NCBI GenBank assembly: GCA_019425105.1
Contig: JAHYYD010000142.1
Span: forward strand, 1 to 5,924
DNA length: 5,924 nt
Origin: Actinomycetota bacterium
Lineage (GTDB): Bacteria > Actinomycetota > Actinomycetes > Actinomycetales > Actinomycetaceae
Reading direction: 5' to 3'
The notes below the pieces were generated by a model. It did not search any database. It was given only the letters and a program-made list of their open reading frames with translations, and had not been told where the DNA came from. This document shows positions 1 through 5,198 of this stretch, piece after piece. The stretch's first letter is position 1, and each line of letters starts with the position of its first letter. The position numbers were made by a program, and so were the translations under genes.

Positions 1-2
1 TG

Positions 3-1145
3 CAGGGCGGCCCGGGCTACCCGAGCCCGCGTTTCGGCACGTTTACCGGCGGGTGGATGAATCGTCTGCTGCAGGATTACCGCGTGGTGCTCCTGGATCA
101 ACGAGGCACGGGCCAGTCGACCCGCATGGACGCTCAGTCGCTCGCCCACTTGGGCACGGACGAGGAGAAGGCCGCGTACCTGCGCCACTTCCGTCAGGAC
201 CAGATTGTGTATGACGCGGAGGCGTTGCGCCACGAGTTGTGCGGGGATGACCCGTGGACGACGCTCGGCCAGTCTTTCGGCGGTTTTATCACGACCTCGT
301 ACCTGTCGCTGGCTCCCCAGGGCCTGAAGGCCAGCTTGATCACGGGAGGCCTGCCCGGCCTCGTCCATGTGGATGAGATCTACCGCCTGACGTATGAGCG
401 CACGGCGGCGCGCAACCGCGCGTACTTCCAGCGTCACCCGGGCGACGAGCGCACGGTGCGTGAGCTGTGTGCGCACTTGGCGGACACGGAGGAGACGCTG
501 CCGACGGGTGAGCGCCTGTCCCCCACGCGCCTGCGCATGATCGGCATGATGCTGGGCGGGCAGGGCAACACGGATCAGCTGCACTACCTGCTTGAGGGCC
601 CGTGGACGTCGGTTCGAGGCGAGCGCCGCCTCTCATCGCAGTTCCTGGCGGCGATCGGCTCGCAGGTGGACGTCGCGCCGATTTACGGCGTGTTCCAGGA
701 GTACATCTACGCGTGTGCGACGCCGGACCTGGTGGGCACGGCGACGCTCTGGGCGGCGGATCGCTTGGCCGAGGAGGTCCCGGGCTTCGCGAAGGACGCG
801 AACCCGCTGGATGAGAGCGAGCCTTTCTACCTGACGGGTGAGCATTTCATGCGCCGCGTGTTTGACGAGGATCCGGGCTTGGCCCCGTTGAAGGGTGCGG
901 CGCAGATCCTCGCGTCGACGACGGAGGCGGCTCCCGTGTATCTGCCGGACGTATTGGCCGAGAACACGGTGCCGGTGGCGGCGGCCGTGTACTACGACGA
1001 CATGTTCGTGCCGCGCGAGCTGTCCTTGGACACGGGCAACTTGATCGGTGCCCGACACTACATCACGAACGAGTACCAGCACGACGGTTCCGCCTATTCT
1101 GGCGGAAAGGTCGTCTCTCACCTGTTGGACCTGCTCGCGGACTGA
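3..1145 (+). CDS. pip: Proline iminopeptidase-like alpha/beta hydrolase (peptidase family S33), 5' end missing
   Basis: The open frame enters from the left edge, so the true start lies upstream; the in-frame ATG at 57 is internal. The first visible codons read QGGPG, the oxyanion-hole motif (HGGPG-like) of S33 peptidases, at nt 3-17. This is followed by the LLDQRGTGQS strand and loop conserved in the family. The nucleophile elbow GQSFGG places the catalytic Ser at nt 273-275. The C-terminal VYYDDMF supplies the candidate Asp (nt 996-1001), and NEYQHDG the His (nt 1080-1082), so the triad is complete. There are 380 visible residues; the large S33 proline iminopeptidases I recall are about 420-430, so roughly 40-60 residues are missing. 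Known members are cytosolic and release N-terminal proline from peptides. No signal peptide can be judged. Substrate specificity is inferred from the family; another aminopeptidase or hydrolase activity is possible. It is probably cotranscribed with the next gene, 30 bases downstream. Confidence 0.88.
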   Translation, partial: QGGPGYPSPRFGTFTGGWMNRLLQDYRVVLLDQRGTGQSTRMDAQSLAHLGTDEEKAAYLRHFRQDQIVYDAEALRHELCGDDPWTTLGQSFGGFITTSYLSLAPQGLKASLITGGLPGLVHVDEIYRLTYERTAARNRAYFQRHPGDERTVRELCAHLADTEETLPTGERLSPTRLRMIGMMLGGQGNTDQLHYLLEGPWTSVRGERRLSSQFLAAIGSQVDVAPIYGVFQEYIYACATPDLVGTATLWAADRLAEEVPGFAKDANPLDESEPFYLTGEHFMRRVFDEDPGLAPLKGAAQILASTTEAAPVYLPDVLAENTVPVAAAVYYDDMFVPRELSLDTGNLIGARHYITNEYQHDGSAYSGGKVVSHLLDLLAD

Positions 1146-1162
1146 CCCGCGAACGCCTGATC

Positions 1163-1169
1163 GAAAGGA
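1163..1169 (+). promoter_or_regulatory. Ribosome binding site for the gene starting at 1176
   Basis: GAAAGGA lies six bases before the ATG at 1176, a good Shine-Dalgarno match at good spacing. It decides the start in favour of 1176 over the internal in-frame ATG at 1227, and so keeps the cysteine-containing N-terminus in the protein. Confidence 0.7.
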
Positions 1170-1175
1170 CTGGCT

Positions 1176-1694
1176 ATGACCGCCTCATCTACCTGTTCTT
1201 GTCCGTGCGCCGGCTCGGTGGACCCGATGCGGGTCGCGGGGTTCGCGGCGGGCGTGGGCGCGACTGTCGCCTGGTACGCGCTGCCTGATTATGTGCGTTC
1301 TCGCCCGTTGCGCGGCCTCGCGAAGGTGGGTTTGCTGGGTGTGCTCGGCTGGTCGATGGTGGCGCAGCTGCCGGAGGGCGCGGAGCTGCCGCCCTACGAC
1401 GACGAGGACGTGGATTGTTCGAAGTCCTCACCCGTGGCGGGCGAGGATCCACTGGAGGGCGTCACGGAGGCGGATCCGGCCGAGCTGGCGGTTCTCGCGG
1501 GCGCGGCGCTGGGTTCGGCGATGATCACGGTCGGCGTGGAGCGTTGGCTGTTCCGCCGCGGTGAGCATCGTCGCGCGCAGGGCGCTCGTTTTGCTCATAC
1601 GAGGCAGGGGCTGGTCCTGGGCGGTCTGGAGGCCGCTTTGACCGTGGTGACGTTCAGCGCGGGGGCTGTGCGAGGCAAGCTCTCGAAGGACTGA
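1176..1694 (+). CDS. Small four-helix membrane protein of unknown function
   Basis: I do not recognise a family for this 172-residue protein. Hydrophobic stretches at about residues 19-37, 47-66, 103-125 and 144-165 suggest four membrane helices. Between helices 2 and 3 is an acidic segment (about 68-102) with a DDED run and Cys81. The loop after helix 3 is rich in Arg and His (about 124-143). By the positive-inside rule the basic loops would be cytosolic and the acidic loop outside. The N-terminus carries three cysteines in a CxCxC arrangement (residues 7, 9, 11) before helix 1, which is unusual for a small actinobacterial membrane protein. It is not a lipoprotein signal: no hydrophobic segment precedes the cysteines. 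The start is backed by a Shine-Dalgarno sequence. The 30-base gap from the upstream peptidase implies one transcript; a functional link to it is not evident. Confidence 0.75.
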   Translation: MTASSTCSCPCAGSVDPMRVAGFAAGVGATVAWYALPDYVRSRPLRGLAKVGLLGVLGWSMVAQLPEGAELPPYDDEDVDCSKSSPVAGEDPLEGVTEADPAELAVLAGAALGSAMITVGVERWLFRRGEHRRAQGARFAHTRQGLVLGGLEAALTVVTFSAGAVRGKLSKD

Positions 1695-1798
1695 GGCAGC
1701 GCCCGCCGACCCCACGCCAGCGCCCGCTGACCCCACGCCAGCGCCCGCTGACCCCACGCCAGCCGTCCACGCGCGAGCCGCCGTCCGCCGCCCGCTCG
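1695..1798. other. Convergent intergenic region between two opposing genes
   Basis: The + strand gene ends with TGA at 1692-1694 and the - strand TPR gene ends with TAA at 1799-1801, so both transcripts run into these 104 bases. The region contains three 21-bp tandem repeats, then GC-rich sequence with a weak 5-bp inverted repeat (CGAGC at 1774-1778 with GCTCG at 1794-1798). I see no classical hairpin with a U-tract on either strand. Terminators for both operons are expected here by position only. Confidence 0.6.
1697..1763. repeat. Three tandem 21-bp repeats plus a 4-base partial copy
   Basis: Units run 1697-1717, 1718-1738 and 1739-1759, followed by CAGC at 1760-1763. Units 2 and 3 are identical; unit 1 differs at one base (C for T at its 11th position). 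Each unit begins with CAGCGCCCGCTG, a short imperfect palindrome (4-bp arms, 4-base loop), so each could form a small hairpin. The 21-bp period keeps reading frames open in both directions, which explains the Gly/Arg-rich shadow peptides across it. It lies just after a stop codon in a convergent intergenic region. A role in termination or protein binding is possible but unproven; it may simply be a slippage-prone minisatellite. Confidence 0.9.
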
Positions 1799-2878
1799 TT
1801 AGCGTTCGCGCCTGAAGACCATGTAGCGGGCGATGGCGGCACCGACCCACCCGCAGGCCATGACGAGGATGGGCACGCCCACGGCCGTCCACCACGAGGA
1901 CGCGGGGACGAAGTACCGCAGCACTGCGAATGCCACGGGGGTGACGACGAGGAGCGCGAGCGAGATCGTCGCGATCGTCGCGCCGACGGGTCGGCGCTTG
2001 AACGTCAGGTCCACGACCTCGCGGCGCGTCTTGCCCTGTCCGGCGGCGACCTGTGAGAGGTGTTTGCGCACCGCGCTGTCCATGCCGCGCAGGGGAATCA
2101 ACGCGGACCACACCAGCCCGACGATGATCGCAACGTCGCGGCTGCCGAACGCGTAGACGAGGCCCGCGATTGACCAGCCGATCACGTAGGTGATCGTGAG
2201 GCCTAGGCAGAGGTAGAAGAGCGGCTTGAACACCAGCCAGTGGAGCTTATTCTCGTATGTCTTCTCGTCGGGGTTCTGTGCGAGGAGGTCACGGTAGAGG
2301 CGGCTGGTGGCGTCGGTGCGGTCGACTTCTTGTATGTCCGCGATTGCTTCGCGGGCGGCCTCGTTGTTCGGATCGATTGAGAGGACGTGCCGGTAGACGT
2401 CGAGCGCCGCTTGTTCATCGTCCCGGGCGAGCAGCCGGCCGAGGGTGTTGAGCGCAAAGGGGTCTTCGGGGTCGAGGCGCGCGCCTTCACGCGCTTCGCG
2501 CAGCGCTTCCTCCCATTGGAAGTTGCGCGCGAGGGCGTGGGCCCTCATGGTGTGGCTGAAACCTTGTTCTGGCGCGAGTTCGACGAGGCGCGTGGCGTGT
2601 TTGAGGGCGAGCGCACGGTCCCCCTCTAAGTAGGTCAGCCAGTACAGCGCGCTGAAGTTGTTGGGGGAGGCCTCGACGGCGCGTCGAGCGCACGCGTAGG
2701 CCTTCTCAGGCTCGCGGTTAGTGAGGTGAGCGTGGGCGAGGAGGCAGTTCACTTGCGCCGAGACCTCGGGGTCGTCCTGAGGGATCGTGACGAGTTTTTC
2801 GATGGCTCGTTCGGGGCGCTTGATGTCGATCAAGGCCTGGGCGTGATTGATCCGCTTGGAGATCTCCTCGGTCACCAT
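1799..2878 (-). CDS. TPR protein with C-terminal four-helix membrane domain
   Basis: This 359-residue protein starts at the ATG at 2876-2878, four bases after a perfect AGGAGG; the longer open frame upstream only reads antisense through the AAA gene. Residues about 9-180 are helical TPR-type repeats. The clearest are about 43-76 (ending RRAVEASPNN), a short unit at about 77-104, 105-138 (ending GARLDPED) and 139-172 (ending LSIDPNN), each with the Pro/Asn-type turn after helix B. The C-terminal half has hydrophobic segments at about 216-242, 247-263, 298-320 and 328-350, predicting four helices in two hairpins. A strongly basic loop (about 264-297) contains LTFKRR. That topology puts the TPR array and both termini in the cytoplasm. 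It follows the AAA ATPase gene by 65 bases on the same strand, so it is likely cotranscribed and a candidate membrane adaptor for that ATPase. No enzyme motif is visible; family function is unknown to me. Confidence 0.85.
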   Translation of the reverse strand: MVTEEISKRINHAQALIDIKRPERAIEKLVTIPQDDPEVSAQVNCLLAHAHLTNREPEKAYACARRAVEASPNNFSALYWLTYLEGDRALALKHATRLVELAPEQGFSHTMRAHALARNFQWEEALREAREGARLDPEDPFALNTLGRLLARDDEQAALDVYRHVLSIDPNNEAAREAIADIQEVDRTDATSRLYRDLLAQNPDEKTYENKLHWLVFKPLFYLCLGLTITYVIGWSIAGLVYAFGSRDVAIIVGLVWSALIPLRGMDSAVRKHLSQVAAGQGKTRREVVDLTFKRRPVGATIATISLALLVVTPVAFAVLRYFVPASSWWTAVGVPILVMACGWVGAAIARYMVFRRER

Positions 2879-2882
2879 CGGT

Positions 2883-2888
2883 CCTCCT
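2883..2888 (-). promoter_or_regulatory. Ribosome binding site for the TPR-membrane gene
   Basis: Read on the - strand this is AGGAGG, a perfect anti-16S match, followed by ACCG and the ATG at 2878. The four-base spacing is slightly short. It fixes the start of the 359-residue protein and shows that translation starts independently of the AAA gene upstream. Confidence 0.8.
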
Positions 2889-2913
2889 CGGTGTCGGTAG
2901 CGAACAGCGAGGA

Positions 2914-2939
2914 GTGGGCAGCGCGAGTGCGCCGCCCAC
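2914..2939 (-). terminator. Strong hairpin between the AAA and TPR genes (attenuator, partial terminator or processing element)
   Basis: The arms at 2914-2924 and 2929-2939 pair over 11 bp with a 4-base loop (2925-2928). In the - strand RNA the single non-Watson-Crick pair is a G-U wobble, whereas in the + strand RNA it is an A-C mismatch, so the structure is best formed by the - strand transcript. It begins five bases after the AAA stop codon and ends about 25 bases before the TPR gene's Shine-Dalgarno. No U-tract follows, so full intrinsic termination is unlikely by classical rules, although actinobacterial terminators often lack one. Partial termination, or protection of the AAA mRNA 3' end, would lower TPR output relative to the ATPase. 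Confidence 0.6.
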
Positions 2940-2943
2940 CTCC

Positions 2944-4416
2944 TCACATCAGGTTGTTTGCCTTCATGTACTCGGCGAGGTCGTCGTATTGGCCGTCTCG
3001 ATTGCCGTATTCGACGATGTTGCGGGCGGTGACGAACCAGGGTCCCGCACTGGGCCGAATCTGCGCCAGCGCCCTCAAGAAGTCCTGCATGGTCACCATG
3101 CGCACGTTTCCTGTGCGCACGGAGTCCATCATCGCGTATTCGACGGCGCTGTCGACCAGGTGGGCCAGGTCGGCGCCGGTGAATCCATCGGTGTGCTGGA
3201 CCAGGTATCCCATGTCGATGCCTTCGACGGGGCGCGACTTGAGGTGGTGGTAGAGAACTGCCTGGCGGGCGGGTCCATCGGGGGGTAGGACGGCGACGCA
3301 GCGGTCGAAGCGTCCGGGCCTGCGCAGCGCGGGGTCCACGTCCCACGGAGTGTTGGTGGCAGCCAGGATGAAGACGCCTTCGTTGTCGGCCCCGATGCCG
3401 TCCAGTTCCATGAGGAGCTGGTTGGTGACCGGTCGCATGTAGGAAGCAGACGACGGCGATCGCCTCATGCCGACCGCGTCGATTTCGTCAAGGAAAAGGA
3501 CGACGGGGGCGCAGGCGCGCGCGGTCTCGAAGACATCGTGGAGATTGTTCTCGGAGTCACCGATGTAGTGGCCAAGGACGTCACTGATCCTGACGTTCAT
3601 GAACGCGGCACCGACCTCGCCGGCGAGAGCGCGGGCGATGTAGGTCTTGCCGCATCCGGGAGGACCGTAGAGCAGCAGGCCGCCGCTGAGGCTCTTGCCG
3701 TAGAGCTTGCGGATTTCCGGGTTGCGCAGGGGGGCCAGGAAGGCCATGGTGAGGCGGTCCTTGACGGACTGCATACCGCCGACGTCGGCCAGCGTTGCCG
3801 TCACTGTCTCAACGTCCCACGCGTCACCTTGGGGTTTGTCGTCGATTTCGACTTCGCCGTCGGTTGCTCCCACCTTCACAAATGCCGGCGCGGGTCCGCC
3901 GACCTGCTTCTCGGCACTCTTCCAGTCGAAGTTTTCCGGATCGGCGCCGTCGGGGGAAGCGGGGTCATCCTGCCCATCTCCGGCCTCGCCTGTCGACGCG
4001 CCTCCCTCGTTGTTCCCTTTCTCGGCCGTCTGCGGGAAGGCCGCGGGATGAATCGTCACGATCGCGGGAATGCCTGCGTCGTCCGAGGCGGGGGCGGCGG
4101 GCGCAGACGGAGCGGGAGCCTCGGGGGCGGGGACGGTCTCAACCTCGTCCGAGGCGGGAGCTGCAGTTGCAGGTTCAGCGTCAGTCGGCCCGTCGACGGC
4201 CGGGGCCGAGGCCTCGGGCGCGCCGAGGGCGCTGCGCATGAGGGCCGAGACGCGCTCGTTGTGCGGGTCGACGGCGAGGACAACGGCGAGGTGGGAGACG
4301 GCTTCGGCGCTCCTCCCCTCGGCGATCAGGAGTTCGGCGAGATGCTCGCGCAGGGCATGGTCCTCGGGTCGTTGTTCGATGATCGACATGAGGGAGTCGA
4401 TGAGAGGATTCGTCAT
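2944..4416 (-). CDS. TPR-AAA ATPase: single classic AAA domain with N-terminal TPR-like segment
   Basis: This 490-residue protein is soluble, with no membrane segment. Residues about 6-55 form a TPR-like helical hairpin (ending VLAVDPHN). Residues about 66-165 are a low-complexity Ala/Pro/Asp/Glu linker. The AAA core begins at DVGG (211-214), as in Cdc48/FtsH relatives. It has Walker A GPPGCGKT (251-258, nt 3643-3666), pore loop 1 HYIG (283-286, aromatic Tyr284), Walker B LFLDEID (307-313), MELDG (336-340), sensor 1 Asn355 and the second region of homology RRPGRFDR with arginine fingers Arg366 and Arg369. The lid motif GFTGADLAHL (411-420) follows. The tail at about 456-485 contains GPWFVTARN and QYDDL, which I recall in related actinobacterial ATPases. 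All catalytic residues are present, so an active hexameric unfoldase or remodeller is expected. No HEXXH protease motif is present, so it is not FtsH. It is transcribed ahead of the TPR-membrane gene. Substrate unknown. Confidence 0.92.
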   Translation of the reverse strand: MTNPLIDSLMSIIEQRPEDHALREHLAELLIAEGRSAEAVSHLAVVLAVDPHNERVSALMRSALGAPEASAPAVDGPTDAEPATAAPASDEVETVPAPEAPAPSAPAAPASDDAGIPAIVTIHPAAFPQTAEKGNNEGGASTGEAGDGQDDPASPDGADPENFDWKSAEKQVGGPAPAFVKVGATDGEVEIDDKPQGDAWDVETVTATLADVGGMQSVKDRLTMAFLAPLRNPEIRKLYGKSLSGGLLLYGPPGCGKTYIARALAGEVGAAFMNVRISDVLGHYIGDSENNLHDVFETARACAPVVLFLDEIDAVGMRRSPSSASYMRPVTNQLLMELDGIGADNEGVFILAATNTPWDVDPALRRPGRFDRCVAVLPPDGPARQAVLYHHLKSRPVEGIDMGYLVQHTDGFTGADLAHLVDSAVEYAMMDSVRTGNVRMVTMQDFLRALAQIRPSAGPWFVTARNIVEYGNRDGQYDDLAEYMKANNLM

Positions 4417-4422
4417 GCTATA

Positions 4423-4452
4423 AGCCTACCGGCTGGCAGGCTTCTGGGTCTA
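4423..4452 (-). promoter_or_regulatory. Candidate promoter of the AAA-TPR operon, possibly giving a leaderless mRNA
   Basis: On the - strand, TAGACC (4447-4452) resembles a -35 box and TAGGCT (4423-4428, fits TANNNT) a -10 box, 18 bases apart. Only six bases separate the -10 from the ATG at 4416, so transcription would begin at or next to the start codon. The same bases hold GGTAGG (4425-4430), a partial Shine-Dalgarno eight bases from the ATG, usable only on a longer read-through transcript from upstream. Both box matches are modest. Confidence 0.45.
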
Positions 4453-4453
4453 T

Positions 4454-4479
4454 GTGCGCACGAAGCAAATCGCGCGCAC
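4454..4479 (-). terminator. Hairpin after the 191-residue membrane protein gene
   Basis: The arms at 4454-4463 and 4470-4479 pair over 10 bp around a 6-base loop (4464-4469). In the - strand RNA all positions pair, with one G-U; on the + strand one pair is a mismatch. It starts eight bases after the stop codon at 4488-4490, where a terminator is expected, and directly precedes the candidate AAA promoter. No U-tract follows, so efficiency is uncertain. Confidence 0.6.
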
Positions 4480-4487
4480 GGATGACA

Positions 4488-5063
4488 TTAGAGGGTGCGC
4501 GCGGTGATCCTGCGCAGGGCTTGGCCCGAGCGCCAGGAATTGACGAGGCCCATCGCGAGCGGCAGGGAGACGAGGGCTGCCAGGAGGGCAGATTCGGTGG
4601 CGACGGCGATGGCCCCGACGGCGAGGAAGCCGACGAACCAGGCGAGCTGCATGCGCGCACAGGCGGTCATGATCGCGCCGTCGCGCCGGGCAGCACGCAG
4701 GGCGGCGTGAGAGTCGGAGAAGATGACGAGGTCCTCGTTGCAGTCCCATTCGCGGTGCCACCGGCGCGCCACGACGATGAGGGCGGCAAGGAGCGTGAGG
4801 AGGATCAGGCCTCCTGAGAGGATGAGGGCCAGGGCCACGGCCGCGAGCGCTTCAATGGTCGCCTCAGGCATGGAGGACATCTCGACGATGGCGACGATCG
4901 TGCTCACGGAGACGATGAGGAGGACGGTGACGATATCGATGGCGATGTTGATGCGGCCCTGCGTCTTTTGCCCCGAGCGCACGCGGTTATAGCGGCGCAA
5001 TTGGTCATTCCCCAGGCGGTAGGGCCTGGGCGGTGCGGCGAATTCTAACGGCTGATGGGTCAC
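4488..5063 (-). CDS. Four-helix membrane protein of unknown function
   Basis: I chose the GTG at 5061-5063, giving 191 residues; a longer frame from a TTG at 5111 would run through the promoter and is rejected. TGAGGG lies just before the GTG, unusually close for a Shine-Dalgarno. The N-terminus (1-37) is hydrophilic and basic with PPRPYRLGNDQLRRYNRVRS. Hydrophobic segments at about 38-60, 71-99, 138-157 and 159-175 suggest four helices. The loop between helices 1 and 2 is acidic (outside), while the central loop (100-137, starting RRWHREW) and the C-terminal tail (RSGQALRRITART) are basic (cytosolic). This two-plus-two layout with a basic central loop resembles the membrane domain of the TPR protein at 1799-2878, though I see no clear residue-level similarity. 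It has its own promoter and a hairpin before the AAA gene. I do not recognise a family, and no catalytic motif is visible. Confidence 0.75.
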   Translation of the reverse strand: MTHQPLEFAAPPRPYRLGNDQLRRYNRVRSGQKTQGRINIAIDIVTVLLIVSVSTIVAIVEMSSMPEATIEALAAVALALILSGGLILLTLLAALIVVARRWHREWDCNEDLVIFSDSHAALRAARRDGAIMTACARMQLAWFVGFLAVGAIAVATESALLAALVSLPLAMGLVNSWRSGQALRRITARTL

Positions 5064-5088
5064 GCCCTCACAATAGCGCTGTCTGTTG

Positions 5089-5118
5089 ATTATCCGCGCC
5101 TTACAACGCAACTGTCAG
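5089..5118 (-). promoter_or_regulatory. Sigma-70-type promoter for the 191-residue membrane protein gene
   Basis: On the - strand, CTGACA (5113-5118; five of six to TTGACA) and GATAAT (5089-5094; five of six to TATAAT) are 18 bases apart. Initiation about seven bases downstream would give a leader of roughly 20 bases before the GTG at 5063. It is the best promoter match in the window and stands out from the GC-rich surroundings. Confidence 0.65.
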
Positions 5119-5120
5119 GC

Positions 5121-5140
5121 ACACGGTTTGACACGTTTTC
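5121..5140. repeat. Two 10-bp direct repeats upstream of the promoter
   Basis: ACACGGTTTG (5121-5130) is followed immediately by ACACGTTTTC (5131-5140), matching at eight of ten positions. The pair lies two bases upstream of the -35 box of the - strand promoter, a typical place for an activator site. The 10-bp period puts both copies on the same face of the helix. The regulator is unknown, and chance similarity cannot be excluded for so short a repeat. Confidence 0.4.
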
Positions 5141-5198
5141 GATGGTCAGGATATAGGCATCGGCATAGAGTGATCGAGATTTTAACCGACCGATTGAA

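Noticed and set aside
633..1121. 162-codon open frame on the - strand
   Set aside because: It is antisense to the well-supported hydrolase and consists mostly of Arg-rich, motif-free sequence.
1697..1763. CRISPR array
   Set aside because: The 21-bp units are directly adjacent, with no spacers between copies and no cas genes nearby.
1428..2111. 227-codon - strand frame spanning the tandem repeats
   Set aside because: It crosses the 3' ends of two real genes and stays open because the repeat period is a multiple of three. The product is low-complexity across the repeats.
2879..3346. Upstream extension of the TPR-membrane frame to 3346
   Set aside because: The extra 156 codons overlap the AAA gene in another frame and encode Arg/Pro-rich sequence. 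The ATG at 2878 has a perfect Shine-Dalgarno and starts the TPR-like sequence.
2944..4416. FtsH protease or type VII secretion EccA
   Set aside because: FtsH needs N-terminal membrane helices and an HEXXH protease domain, both absent. EccA combines TPRs with a CbxX-type AAA domain, while this one has the classic RRPGRFDR region, and no ESX genes are present.
3538..4485. 315-codon open frame on the + strand
   Set aside because: It lies opposite the AAA gene, whose Walker, sensor and arginine-finger motifs are unmistakable. The antisense product is Gly/Arg-rich without a recognisable motif, as expected for a high-GC shadow frame.
5061..5076. Leaderless start from TATTGT six bases before the GTG at 5063
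   Set aside because: TATTGT fits TANNNT, but I see no matching -35 at 17-18 bases, whereas CTGACA/GATAAT just upstream is a much better promoter.
5064..5111. TTG start at 5111 for the small membrane protein
   Set aside because: It would place the coding region across a good -10 box. The GTG at 5063 is downstream of that promoter and removes only a short, atypical peptide.
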